From NCBI RefSeq assembly GCF_028640845.1, contig NC_080546.1:78749757-78813756 (forward strand): DNA of 64,000 bases, read 5' to 3'. Every line of letters starts with the position of its first letter. Position 1 is the first letter of the stretch. Origin of the DNA: Ahaetulla prasina. Lineage: Eukaryota > Chordata > Lepidosauria > Squamata > Colubridae. Under the pieces are notes generated by a model. That model saw only the letters and a list, made by a program, of their open reading frames with translations. It did not search any database and was not told the DNA's origin. This document shows, one piece after another, positions 30,915-40,903 of the stretch. The translations under genes and the position numbers were made by a program.

Positions 30915-31376
30915 CAGTAGTGGCAGTGGTGAAATCCAAATTTTTTTATTACTGCTTCTGTGGGGGTGGCTTGGTGGGCATGGCTTGGTGGGTATGGCAG
31001 GGGAAGAATACTCTCCATTCCCTCCCCACTTCTGGGGGAAAGATATTGCAATATCTCCATTCCCACCCCACTTCCAGGGGGAAGGATATTGCAATATCCC
31101 TATTCTCACCCCACTCTGGAACCAGCCAGAGGTGGTATTTGCCGGTTCTCCGAACTACTCAAAATTTCCGCTACCGGTTCTCCAGAACCTGTCAGAACCT
31201 GCTGGATTTCACCCCTGAGTAGTGGGATTCAAATCCTGTTGCTACTGGTTTGCTCGTGGACGTGTGCGCACAACACTTCTGCACATGTGCAGAGACATGT
31301 GGGTGGGTGGAGCCTCCCATTTCCGCCACTACCGGTTCTCCCCGATCCGGTGTGAATCGGTAGCAACCCACCACCG
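30915..31376 (+). mobile_element. hAT-like MITE (CAGTAGTGGGATTC subfamily), entered by another MITE
   Basis: Its first 9 bases (30915-30923) are separated from the rest (31226-31376) by the element at 30924-31217. The rest reads GATTCAAATCCTG, then ACTACCGGTTCTCC and ends TAGCAACCCACCACCG. It matches the intact copy at 36007-36173. Its own TSD was not clean. Confidence 0.78.
30924..31217 (+). mobile_element. hAT-like MITE, 294 bp, perfect TSD, inside another MITE
   Basis: It starts CAGTGGTGAAATCC and ends GGATTTCACCCCTG. Flanks 30916-30923 and 31218-31225 are both AGTAGTGG. Two to three tandem units lie at 31010-31110. GCTACCGGTTCTCC is near the right end. Confidence 0.92.
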
Positions 31377-31484
31377 ATCAGAATTGAAGAAACTCCTTTT
31401 AGATGAGAAGTGAAACATCATCAAAGAAAAACCAGAAAGTCCAGTTGCCACTCGAAAAAGCGCCTTTGGGTTAGTCCATTAAAA

Positions 31485-32195
31485 ATATATAAATCCGTAG
31501 TGGATATTTTTTTTAAATTGAGGCCTACTAATGGCAATACAACCAGTGTGAATTTGGCACTCAAAACTAGAATTGTTTCATAAGTCTCGATTCAGTCAGA
31601 TGAAAAGAAATGAAGGAGGCACATTTTGATGTATCAGGGAAGATTCTGCCACAAGAAGGCAGTCTCTACCAAGTTGAAAACAAAGGGCACGAAAGTTCAC
31701 TTATGGCACCCTCCATCAATGAGAAATGTCTGTTAAAAGTAAAACAGATTCTGTACATTTGTTTACCCAAACGTCTCTATATCTGTCTCCGATATTAATA
31801 TCTATATTTGCCAGGCTGACACTATCTGGTTGTAGAACTGTCTTAAAGAAATCAACACTCAAACACCCCGATCTTGTGGAAGTTCCCTGAAATTAAATTC
31901 CATTTAACGGAGTCTTATTTCCAGGAAAATTGCTTCGGGAGGCTTGAGAAAACCTGTGAAGACATGCCTCATTTAACCAGGGGCAAAAAGAGAAAAAGAG
32001 AAATCTTTCTGGTGCTTTCATGCTGTCCTTTAATTGTGTACGGCAAAATAATAATAATAAAAAAGGAACAAAACAATCAAAAATGAAATAATGTTGGATG
32101 CTTACTCCAGACCCACTTAAAGCTATTTTTGTTAGCCTTCCTTGAAGGTTTGTACAACAGAAAGATACCTGGATCCTCCTGTCCCTGTAAAATAA
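31485..32195. other. Unassigned sequence
   Basis: No repeat family recognised. The open frames are short and overlapping. Confidence 0.4.
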
Positions 32196-32198
32196 ATA

Positions 32199-32711
32199 CT
32201 GTCTTTTTTTGGAGTATAAGATGCACCTTTCCCCCCACAAAAAAGAGGGTGGAAATCTGGGTGGGTCTTATACTCCCAATGTAGCTCCATCCAGTTTCTC
32301 AAAGGAAGGTTTCAGAGGCTGAAAAAAGCATCAGAAATGAAGCTTCAGAAAAGAAGCCTCCAAACAGAGCTTCAGAAAAAAAGCCTCCAAACAGAGCTTC
32401 GGAAAAGAAGCCTCCAAACAGAGCTTCAGAAAAGAAGCTTCCAAACAAGCTTCTGTTTTGGAGGCTTTCAGAGGCAGAAAAAAGTTTTTTCTGAAACTCA
32501 GAATTAAGAGGCAAAAAAAAAAGAAAAAAGCTAAAAAAAGCAAGGCACAGAGCTCACAACCAAGGAACAACCAAATTCACCTCTGGGAACAGCTGATTGG
32601 GGGTATTCCGGGAGGCCAATCCACCTGCCAATCAGCTTTTTTCTTATTTTCCTCCCCAAAACCTAAGATGCGCCCTATACTCTGGTGCGTCTTATACTCT
32701 GAAAAATACGG
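32199..32711. mobile_element. TA-flanked MITE with four 27-bp tandem units
   Basis: Inverted ends are CTGTCTTTTTTTGGAGTATAAG and CTTATACTCTGAAAAATACGG, cited here in part: GGAGTATAAGATGCACC on the left and GGTGCGTCTTATACTCTG on the right. TA flanks both sides (32197-32198, 32712-32713). At about 32341-32448 a 27-base unit (core AGAAGCCTCCAAACAG) repeats four times, giving a spurious repetitive open frame. Confidence 0.82.
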
Positions 32712-32986
32712 TAATTAAAAGCCCAGTCATGTATCCAAGGAGTGGGGGTGGGTGGGTGGGTGGAATTGGTTATAAAAAAAGAAAATGAAAAATTCAGAGG
32801 GTTGAAGGGTTGATGTTGTTCTTTCCATGATCCCGATTCTTGTCGGTGCTCTTGTCTTTGATGGGGAGAAAATGTTGGTTTGAACTTGAATTTTCCACCA
32901 TCTTGTGCTGTTCTCCTTCCCCCCCCCCCAAATTGAACAGAATTCCAGTTCTATTTCCTTGGAGAGCCAGGGTGGCGCAATGGTTA

Positions 32987-33531
32987 TGTCGAAAGTGAGC
33001 ACCCACTCCTAGCCCAGAAGAATTAAAATTTTAAGGAAATATTAAAAAGGCAGAATATTATATGTCCCTGCAGGGAGAAAGCAGCCCCCACCTTCCTTAA
33101 TAGCCTTCAGCAGATAAAGAGATAGATAGCTCTATTCATAAGCAAATACCCTCACCCAAGATGCAACGAAAGTAGGATTAGCCCTCAGCCACAATAGGAA
33201 TTGCCCAAAGCCCCTTCATTGCATCACCCTCAGAAACGTCAAACTTGGCTTAGACAAACTCCTAGGATTTGTACATGGCCACATGTAAGTCTGACAACAA
33301 CCAATAGGATATATGTTCTTGCACAGGAACAGGAAGCTCAAGTGCAAAGCCCAAGAGAAGGTATAAAAACCCCTCACTCTCAACTCTATGTGGTCAGCTA
33401 TCCAGAATCACACATGCTTGGTGGTTCTGTTCATCATTGAACCCTCTTTCCAATCAGCCTCCAGCCTCCATTTTGTCTCCAGTGCCTTTCTCCCAGCTTG
33501 GGACTGAACCAGATGGATATTTCTTCCAGCA
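32987..33531 (+). mobile_element. Solo LTR, 545 bp, 4-bp TSD (ERV class I-like)
   Basis: It starts TGTCGAAAG and ends TTCCAGCA. The flanks are GTTA on both sides (32983-32986, 33532-33535). It has a CCAAT box (ACAACCAATAGG, near 33300) and a TATA box (GGTATAAAAACCCC, near 33360), with a U5-like CCATTTTGTCTCCAGTGCC. Four-base duplications are typical of class I (gamma-like) elements. Confidence 0.75.
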
Positions 33532-33715
33532 GTTAGAATGAAATAGTGTAGGCTAATTCTGCCGACTGCCAGCAGTTCGATTCTCACTGTCTCAAGGTTG
33601 ACTTGATACAGTGCATCCTTCCAAGGTCAGTAAAATGAAGACCCAGATTGTTGGGGCAGGATGCTGACTCTGTAACCCGCTTAGAGAGGGCTGTAAAGCA
33701 CTGTGAAGTGGCATA

Positions 33716-34082
33716 CAGATAGTCCTTATCTTACGACCACAATGGAGCCTCAAATTTATGTCGCTAAGTGAGACATTTGTTAAGTGAGTTTCGCCCCATT
33801 TTACGACCTTTCCTGACACAGTTCTTAAGTGAATGACTGCAGTTGGTAAGCTAGTGACACGGTTGTTACGTGAAACTGGCTTCCTCATTGACTTTGCAAA
33901 TCAGAAGGTCACAACAGGTGATCACTGCAACCGTCATAATTATGAGTCAGTTCCCAAGCGTCTGAATTTTGACCACATGACCGGGGGGGATGCTGCAGTG
34001 GTTAGGAGTGTGAAAAATGGTCCTAAATCACTTATTTTCAGTGATGTCACTAGATGAACTGTTGTAAGTCAAGAACTACCTG
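33716..34082 (+). mobile_element. TA-flanked MITE, GTAGTCCT type, 367 bp
   Basis: It starts CAGATAGTCCTTATCTTACG and ends GTAAGTCAAGAACTACCTG, with TA on both sides (33714-33715, 34083-34084). It is inserted at the TATA of a SINE tail (GTGGCATA/TAAGTC). Confidence 0.9.
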
Positions 34083-34135
34083 TATAAGTCTAAGTGCTAT
34101 TGCTGCTAGTCTGCCACATCTAGGAATTATTTCTT

Positions 34136-34532
34136 TTTTTATATATAAATAATTTTTATTTCCATTTTCCAACATCATATTTATGTGCAAACTATTATCC
34201 ATCATTAATCATTAATTTTCATTTATTACTGATTCAGGCCTGCCCGACTGCCACTTCCTTTCTTCACAACCTCCCTCTCTACCCTCTACTACTTTCACAT
34301 CCTTCATCTCCTTTGCTTTACTACTTCCTCTCCTCCTTCTCCACTCCCCCCTTCTTACCCTATCTAACCTTCTTATTCCCCTCCTCCTTCTCTACACTTT
34401 CCTACCTACTTTCTTCCCTTCTTCTACTCCTCTCTCCTTTTCTTTCTGAAATGGCAGTCGAGCATCCCCAATATCATTTAAAATTTTATTTTCATATCTT
34501 CAAAAATTACTGTACATTAATAATCAATCCAT
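34136..34532 (-). mobile_element. L1 LINE 3' UTR fragment, minus, with 27-bp TSD
   Basis: A poly-T start, an AT-rich segment and then a pyrimidine-rich tract (34250-34440) are the complement of the L1 3' UTR layout at 9700-10127. CTGAAATGGCAGTCGAGCAT lies near the far end. Flanks 34109-34135 and 34533-34559 are identical over 27 bases. Confidence 0.82.
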
Positions 34533-34589
34533 GTCTGCCACATCTAGGAATTATTTCTTAAGTATGTAGAAATAGATAAAGATGGATAG

Positions 34590-34905
34590 ATTAACAGAGT
34601 TGGAAGGGACCTTGTAGGTCATCTAGCCCAACCCCCTGCCCAAGCAGGAGACCCTACACCATTTCTGACAGATGGCAGTCCAGTCTCTTCTTGAAAGCTT
34701 CCAGGGATGAAGCTCCCACAACTTCCGAAGGCAACTTCTGTTCCATGGGTTGATTGTTCTCACTGTCAGACAATTTCTCCTTATTTCCAGGTTAGAACGA
34801 GATCTCCTTGTTCAGCTTCCATCCATTATTCCTCGTCTGGCCTTCCGGTGCTTTGGAAAATAGCTTGACCCCCTCCTCCTCTCTGGGGCAGCCCCTACCA
34901 CAATC
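34590..34905 (-). mobile_element. CR1 LINE 3' end, minus
   Basis: CAGAGTTGGAAGGGACCTTG, AGATGGCAGTCCAGTCTCTT and GGTGCTTTGGAAAATAGCTT are the standard CR1 3' text in reverse. Confidence 0.88.
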
Positions 34906-34923
34906 AGTGTTGTGCTTCTAGTG

Positions 34924-35319
34924 TATAGTGACCAGACGTCCCACTTTTGGCGGGACAGTCCCGCTTTTTAATAATTTGTCCCGCGTCCCGCTGCAATTCC
35001 AAAAAGTCCCGATTTTTTTTCCCACTCCCATTTGTAAAATGGGAGGTGGCAACGCAAGAGGAGGAGGCGGAGCAGGGGGAGTGGCAGAGAAGGGGGCGCG
35101 AGAGGGAGGAGAGACGCCGCTTGACTTCACCCGAGAGGAAGAGGAGAGCGGAGAGGAGAGCCGAGGAGAGCCGAGCCTGCCTGGAAGAGCGGAGAAGCAG
35201 CAGCCATTCCTCCTCCTTCAGGCAGGTGGCAAGACTCAGCGCGCATGCGCAGCCCCCCCGCCCCCCCACCCCCCGTCAATGATGTGCTGCTTTGCCATGA
35301 CTGAACTCTGGTCACTTTA
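34924..35319. mobile_element. hAT-like MITE, 396 bp (GTGACCAG terminus), GC-rich
   Basis: It starts TATAGTGACCAGACGTCCC and ends GAACTCTGGTCACTTTA. Flanks 34916-34923 and 35320-35327 are both TTCTAGTG, a perfect 8-bp TSD. The interior repeats GTCCCG words near the left and is CpG-rich. The 174-residue and 121-residue frames are inside it and are not genes. Confidence 0.9.
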
Positions 35320-35327
35320 TTCTAGTG

Positions 35328-35800
35328 GAGAACCTACCGTTCATATATATGGCATCATTTGCCAAGAAAACCTGGCTTACCTTCATGCAATTTGTCATTG
35401 GACAGATGTAAATGGCATTTGTGTCGATAATTACTTTTCAATTAGGCCTTGAAAAAGAATGTTTCAAGCTGATGTTTAACCGATGCGGTAAAGATCTGTA
35501 ATTAATGGTTCCCATTTTCATTTTTTTTTAAAAAAAATATATATTTTGCATTGGCCTTTGCTTTATTTTCTGCTGCCGGAAATGTGGAACCGCTTCTCTC
35601 GTTTTGTATTTGTAGATTGCGGATTTGCGGACTGTTGGATAGGATCACAGTTTTATCTGTTAATAAGCTCTGACTGCCTTTGGGAGACTTAATCCCGAAA
35701 AGTAACCTGAAAATATCACAAGAAATAAATATTAATTAACCTGTTGACCCATCAGCTCAGATCCTAGTGGGATTTCTAAAAGCATGCCTTTTTTTAAAAG
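35328..35800. other. Unassigned, unique-looking sequence
   Basis: The part at 35330-35520 contains several homeodomain-like TAAT words (GATAATTACTTTTCAATTAG, GTAATTAATGG). It is a candidate conserved non-coding element, from word content only. Confidence 0.3.
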
Positions 35801-36245
35801 CATGTTAAGAACTGATAAATCTATATAATAAATGTATATTCAGTAGACGTCGAGATGGGTTTCGATGTAATAGGATTTTGAATTGAATACTAACACAAAA
35901 GAAATAATTGAACACTTTTAAGGGAGTTCATATATGTTAACTCTTAGTTCCCATCTATCTGTATTTTTGATTTTGGTTTTTTTTTCTAAATTCCTAGCAC
36001 AATAATCAGTAGTGGGATTCAAATCCCGTCACTACCGGTTTGCGCGTGGGCATGTGTGCACATGTGCATGCGACGCTTCTGTGAATGCGCAGAAGCATCC
36101 AGATGGGTGGGCGGAGCCTCCCGCCACTACCAGTTTGCCCGAACCAGGGCGAACCGGTAGCAATCAACCACTGACAATAATCTATATAATAAAATTCAGA
36201 GTATTACAACATATGGGGGAAATTTTATCAATGGATAGAAAGTGA
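35800..36245 (+). repeat. Segmental duplication, copy 1 (partner 37465-37860)
   Basis: Order and text match copy 2: TAGACGTCGAGATGGGTTTC against TAGATGTTGAGATGAGTTTT, GATGTAATAGGATTTTGAAT against GATGTAATAGGAGTTTGAAT, and GGGAGTTCATATATGTTAAC against GGGAGTTCATGCATTTAAC. A MITE (36007-36173) has since entered this copy. Confidence 0.78.
36007..36173 (+). mobile_element. hAT-like MITE, 167 bp, perfect TSD
   Basis: It starts CAGTAGTGGGATTC and ends TAGCAATCAACCACTG. Flanks 35999-36006 and 36174-36181 are both ACAATAAT. ACCGGT lies close to both ends (CACTACCGGTTTG, GAACCGGTAG). It is the smallest intact member of this subfamily here. Confidence 0.94.
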
Positions 36246-36312
36246 GTATAGACAATAAATATGGTAAAAATAAGAATTTTGGGAAGAAAACAACAACAAC
36301 AACAACAACAAC

Positions 36313-36775
36313 AAGAGTTGGAAGGGACCTTGGAGGTCTTCTAGTCCAACCCCTTGCCCAGGCAGAAAACCCTACACCACTTCAGACAAATGGTGATCCA
36401 ACATCTTCTTAAAAATTTTCAGTGTTGGAGCATTCACAACTTCTGCAGGCAAGTTGTTCCACTGATTAATGGTTCTGCCAGGAAATTTCTCCTTAGTTCT
36501 AAGTTGCTTCTCTCCTTGATTAGTTTCCACCCATTGCTTCTTGTTCTACCCTCAGGTGCTTTGGAGGATAGTTTGACTCCCTCTTCTTTGTGGCAACCCC
36601 TGAGATATTGGAAGACTGCTATCATGTCTCTCCTGGTCCTTCTTTTCATTAAACTAGACATACACAGTTCCTGCAACGGTTCTTCATATGTTTTAGCCTC
36701 CAGTCCCCTAATCATCTTTGCTGCTCTTCTCTGCACTCTTTCTAGAGTTTCAACATCTTTTTTACATCATGGTGA
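36313..36775 (-). mobile_element. CR1 LINE 3' end, minus, after an (AAC)n run
   Basis: The minus-strand frame 36434-36736 reads CR1 reverse transcriptase C-terminus (MQRRAAKMIRGLEAKTYEEP, MIAVFQYLRGCHKEEGVKLS, TRSNGWKLIKERSNLELRRN). The (AAC)n at 36292-36315 abuts its 3' terminus. Confidence 0.9.
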
Positions 36776-36784
36776 TATGTTGTA

Positions 36785-37460
36785 GTATGTTAAAATTAAA
36801 TGAAACAGGAAAGATAAATGTCTGTATTAATGATGATAACTCTTGAAGATGATGGCACAAAAATGTTATACCCAGATGATACATGGATTGGTTAATAATG
36901 TACAGGAATGTAACAGAACAGATGTAATTACAAAGTAGAAAAAAGAAATTTGAAATGAAAATGTATGTAAATAGAAATCGGGGCTGGTCGAATACCATTT
37001 TAGATTGAATTGAAAATGGAAACAATAAATTGCGTGGAAAAGGGGAGAGGAGTAGAGAGGGAAGGAAGGGAGTAGGGAGGCAAGGAGAGAGAAGGAAAGA
37101 AGAGAGGGAAAAGGAGAGGAAGAAGGAAGGGGAAAGAAGAGTAGGAGAGAGGGTAAGAAAGGGAGGAAGAAGAGAGGAGAGGGGAAAGAGGAGAGGAAGT
37201 AGAAAATGGAAGGTGAGGAAGAATGAGGAAAGTAGAAAGAGATAGAAGAAGGGAGAGAAGGGAAGAGGAAAAGGAAAGGTTGTGTTAAAACAAAGGAAGG
37301 AAATGGTAAAAGACCAGGGCCGAACAACAAACTAACCAATTGTATGTTAAAAGATAAGATGAATGAATAATGATTCATTAATTAATGATGGATAAGAGAC
37401 TGCATTTAAATATGTTGACGAAAAATAAAAATAAAAAAACTTTTTTTAAAAAAAGAAAGA
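36785..37460 (+). mobile_element. L1 LINE 3' UTR with purine-rich tract
   Basis: A GGGGCTGGTCGAATACC segment is followed by a long G/A-rich tract (37030-37285) and an A-rich end with AAAATAAAAATAAAAAAAC, the same layout as 9700-10127. The open frames over the tract are artefacts. It lies between the two copies of the segmental duplication. Confidence 0.7.
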
Positions 37461-37464
37461 GAAA

Positions 37465-37860
37465 GCATTAACACTCATCTTGAAAAATAAATAAATAAAT
37501 GTATGTTTAGTAGATGTTGAGATGAGTTTTGATGTAATAGGAGTTTGAATTGAGTACTGAAATGGAAGGAATAATGAGCACCCGTTACCCCATTAAGGGA
37601 GTTCATGCATTTAACTCTAAATTTATATGACTCTGTATTTTCGCTGTTGCTTTTTCTAAACTCCTAAAGAGCAATAATCCATTTTGTGCTTTAGCATCAG
37701 AGTGGAAGCTTAAAAGATTGCTAGATTGAAGCATAATGCCGTAGAATGCTACAAGGAGGTAGGATCCAAAGGTTATTTTGCATTCAGTGAAAAATAATTG
37801 GTTTCACATTGGGGAAATAAAGGGGATTTTATCGATGGAAAAATATGCAGTATATGCAAA
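37465..37860 (+). repeat. Segmental duplication, copy 2
   Basis: See copy 1 at 35800. This copy lacks the MITE and has its own short differences, consistent with an old duplication about 1.67 kb apart at present spacing. Confidence 0.75.
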
Positions 37861-38022
37861 TGTTTATCTGATTATCTTCATATCATCATCTAACCTGGTC
37901 CCCTAAAATTAGGTGAATGATCATATTGATTTTAAGACTTAGCAGAAAGTATAACGGATCCCAAAGTTGTCAATTCTCACACCTCCCAATCTAAATCTCA
38001 TTTTCATAATGTGTTGTAATGA

Positions 38023-38404
38023 CAGATAGTCCTTGACATACAATCACAACTGAACCCGACATTTCTGTTGTTAAGCAAAACATAGGCTAAGTGAATTTTG
38101 CCCCAATTTATAACCTTTCCTGCCACAGTTGTTAAGTGAATCACTTCCGCTGTTAAGTTAGTCACATGGTTGTTAAGTGAATCCGGCTTCCCCCATTGAC
38201 TTTGATGGTCAGAAGTTCGCAAAAGGGGGTCACGTGATTCCGGGACACTGCAACCGTCATAACTGTGAGTCAGTTGCCAAGTGTCTGAGTTGATGCTGCT
38301 GCCATGGTCGTAAGTGTGAAAAATGGTCATAAGTCACTTTTTTTCAGTGCCGTTGTAACTTACAACAGTTACTAAATGAAATGTTGTAATTCGAGGATTT
38401 CCTG
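38023..38404 (+). mobile_element. TA-type MITE, GTAGTCCT family, 382 bp
   Basis: It starts CAGATAGTCCTTGACATAC and ends GTAATTCGAGGATTTCCTG. The internal phrase GGCTTCCCCCATTGACTTTG and AGGGGGTCACGTGATTCCGG are present. The TA flanks are mutated. Confidence 0.82.
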
Positions 38405-38635
38405 AATTTCCTTGTGATTGTTTTTCTATTTCTTTTTAGTAAGGCTTTTCTATAGCCAAACTTATTAATATATATTCAGGTAATTCGTAGACAACTCGTA
38501 GCCAAGTACTCAGAAAAAAATGATCAGTGAATATGCAGTGAAGACAAAAGACCAAGATATATTATAGTGATTAAAATAAACTAAATGTGAGAAAAGACAA
38601 ACTAAAAGGAGGGGAAAATCATATAATAAGTATAG

Positions 38636-38830
38636 ATGGATAGGATAGGATAGGATAGGATAGGATAGGATAGGATAGGATAGGATAGGATTTTTATTGG
38701 CCAAGTGTGATTGGACACACAAGGAATTTGTCTTGGTGCATATGCTCTCAGTGTACATAAAAGAAAAGATACCTTCATCAAGGTACAACACTTACAACAC
38801 TTAATGATAGTCATAGGCTACAATTAAGCA
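38636..38830 (-). mobile_element. CR1/L3-like LINE 3' end with (GGATA)n tail
   Basis: About eleven GATAG units (38636-38692) lead into TTTTTATTGGCCAAGTGTGA, the usual 3' end. This copy's tail unit is GGATA rather than AGAATA. Confidence 0.87.
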
Positions 38831-39280
38831 ATCAGGAAACATAAGTATAGATGACTATCTACAGTTAATTCATTCCTCAAGCTTCCCGTTAAATTTAGAC
38901 AATCTAGAAACATTTTGCATTACCTTCTCGTCTTCAAAACGCAGAGACGTTTCACAAGAAATAACTAACTCAAATCCTTAAAAATCAGGCAAAGTATGTT
39001 TCTTCCCAGTTACGTAAAGTCATATTTTTGCCACACCTGTCTTCATAGAGCCAAAACACTTCACGAGATGAGAAATTCCATGTTTTAGGAACATACTTGA
39101 ACCTCACATTAAGATTCTCAAAGATCACATTTCTCCCCGAAAAATTATACTGATGTACATGGAATTTAAAACCCAAACAAAGCTATTGCTGGGCGAAATC
39201 AAATTATACCAGATGAATTTCAAATTTCTTACATCACCGCTATTAATATATCCGTACATTTCTTTTCAAACATTCTTTAA

Positions 39281-39653
39281 ACTAAGGTGACCAATCGTCC
39301 TCCTTTAGGGAGGACAGTCCTTCTTTTGTAAGTTCTGTCCTCTCTCGAAAAGTGTCCTCCTACATGTCCTCCTTTTCGATATTTGAAGACTAATCTGTAA
39401 ATCTCCGTATTCGATCGATGCCGATCCGATCCGTTGTGTGTGATGTGACGTATTTGTATTTGACATGACAATTCGTCAAGGCTCGGTACAGTGCGACGAG
39501 ATGCAATTATGAGACGCAGGCACTCTGTACAGGAGAATTGTTTTGAGAGAATGCTGCGCGCAAGGGTGCGCCGCGCGCAAGTGGATATTTTTTTTCTTCA
39601 ATTTCTTTGTGTCCTCCTTCTCATTGTAAAAAAGTTGGTCACCTTATTTGAAC
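39281..39653. mobile_element. hAT-like MITE (GGTGACCA terminus), 373 bp
   Basis: It starts TAAGGTGACCAATCGTCC and ends AAGTTGGTCACCTTA, an inverted terminus. GTCCTCCTTT words repeat inside. The 8-bp TSD is not clear (CTTTAAAC against TTTGAACA). Confidence 0.68.
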
Positions 39654-39691
39654 AGAAACAATTTGATTTCATTATTAATTTGAGGGTATAA

Positions 39692-39693
39692 TA

Positions 39694-39736
<43 letters not shown>
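39692..39736. repeat. (ATG)n microsatellite, 14-15 units
   Basis: A pure ATG/GAT run joined directly to a CR1 3' terminus. Confidence 0.97.
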
Positions 39737-40225
39737 GTTGGAAGGGATCTTGGAGGTCTTCTAGTCCAACCTCCTGCCGAGGCAGGAAACACTACACCAT
39801 TTCAAACAAATGGTTATCCAACATTTTCTTAAAAATTTCCAGTGTTGGAGCATTTACAACTTCCGCAAGCAAGTTGTTCCACTGATTAATTGTTCTAACT
39901 GTCAGGAAATTTCTCCTTAGTTCTAAGTTGCATCTCTTCCTTGATTAATTTCCACCCATTGCTTTATGTTCTACCTTCAGGTGCTTTGGAGAATAGCTTG
40001 ACTCCCTCTTCTTTGTGGCAACCCCTGAGATATTGGAACACTGCTATCATGTCTCCCCTGGTCCTTCTTTTCATTAAACTAGACATACCCAGTTCCTGCA
40101 ACCGTTCTTCATATGTTTTAGCCTCCAGTCCCCTAATCATCTTTGTTGCTCTTCTCTGCACTCTTTCTAGAGTCTCAACATCTTTTTTACATCGTGGCGA
40201 CCAAAACTTAATGGTGACCAAAACT
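39737..40225 (-). mobile_element. CR1 LINE 3' end, minus
   Basis: The minus-strand frame 39964-40221 contains CKKDVETLERVQRRATKMIR and RTRGDMIAVFQYLRGCHKEE, the RT C-terminal region. GAGTTGGAAGGGATCTTGG marks the 3' end next to the (ATG)n run. Confidence 0.9.
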
Positions 40226-40241
40226 GAATGGCGACCAAAAC

Positions 40242-40412
40242 TGAATAATCTGGCAAATATACACGTCTGAGGATAATGCTGCAGGATTCAAACTAGGTTG
40301 GTCATCGGTGAAGGACTTAATCAATTCTATTCTCCAGGGGAACCCTATGCCAGATTCCTGGAAGGATGCCTTTGTTTCTTTAATACCTAAACATGGATTT
40401 GATTTAACTCTT
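40242..40412 (+). mobile_element. L1 ORF2 reverse-transcriptase fragment
   Basis: Forward translation near 40285-40408 gives LINSILQGNPMPDSWKDAFV then SLIPK, the block preceding the ENYRPISL motif of L1 ORF2. It stops there, so it is a short internal fragment. No poly-A or TSD seen. Confidence 0.68.
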
Positions 40413-40489
40413 CTGACCACATTCTGGTGAGACAGAAGTTCCCTGTGGATGGGATCCAGCAGAAATCCAAAAGCTCAGAAGGCTAAATC

Positions 40490-40895
40490 CAGGAGTGGGC
40501 TTGCTAAGATTCTGTGTAGTTCGGAGAACCTCCAAATCCCACCCCTGGCTGGCCCCACCCCACCCACCCCGCCCTACCCTTCCCAGGAGTCCCCACACAG
40601 CCCGTTTAAGATGCAGATAAGTGCAGGGCATGTGCAGAGTCTTGGGGAGGGCAAAAAAATGGGCTTACTGGAAGTTTGGGAAGACCAGAAATGGGCCTGT
40701 TTCCAACCTCCAGAGGGCCTCCGGAGCCTGGGGAGCCCATTTTCACCATCCCGGAGGCTCAAGAAAAGCCTCCAGAGCCCGGGGAGGGCAAAAACACCCC
40801 CCCCCACACACCATGGTGCAGGAGACCGACTAGGCCTCGCCCACCCAGCAACCGGGCAGATAACCCCTTGCCAAATTTTTTGAAGCCCACCCTTG
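40490..40895. mobile_element. hAT-like MITE, 406 bp, GC-rich subfamily
   Basis: It starts CAGGAGTGGGCTTGC and ends GAAGCCCACCCTTG. The flanks GCTAAATC (40482-40489) and ACTAAATC (40896-40903) match at 7 of 8. Similar in length and interior to 823-1230. Long frames across it on both strands are not supported. Confidence 0.78.
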
Positions 40896-40903
40896 ACTAA
40901 ATC

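Larger units (their letters stand above)
30641..31470. mobile_element. Element with inverted ends and 14-bp TSD, Penelope-like remnant (inferred)
   Basis: The left arm has GCAACTGGACTTTCTTGTTT, then GAAGACGTTTCGTTTCTCAT. The right arm, reversed, has GCAACTGGACTTTCTGGTTT, then a matching GATGTTTCACTTCTCATC. Flanks 30627-30640 and 31471-31484 are the same 14 bases (TTAGTCCATTAAAA). Two nested hAT-like MITEs occupy its middle. The long TSD and inverted partial ends fit a Penelope-like element better than a DNA transposon. Confidence 0.5.
32962..34112 (+). mobile_element. tRNA-derived SINE in three pieces
   Basis: The pieces 32962-32986 (GAGAGCCAGGGTGGCGCAAT), 33532-33715 (AGCAGTTCGATTCTCACTG, AAATGAAGACCCAGATTGTT) and 34083-34112 (TAAGTCTAAGTGCTATTGCT) join into the SINE seen at 57308-57527. 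The breaks hold an LTR (4-bp TSD) and a TA-type MITE. Confidence 0.85.

Noticed and set aside
30720..31430. Active hammerhead ribozyme
   Set aside because: GATGAG and GAAAC are present in the arms, but the two residues before GAUGA do not match the active core, and the stem between is a single pair at best.
34904..35452. Frames of 111-174 residues in a GC-rich, CpG-rich patch, possibly a first exon
   Set aside because: The patch is a MITE with perfect 8-bp TSD; CpG richness belongs to the element.
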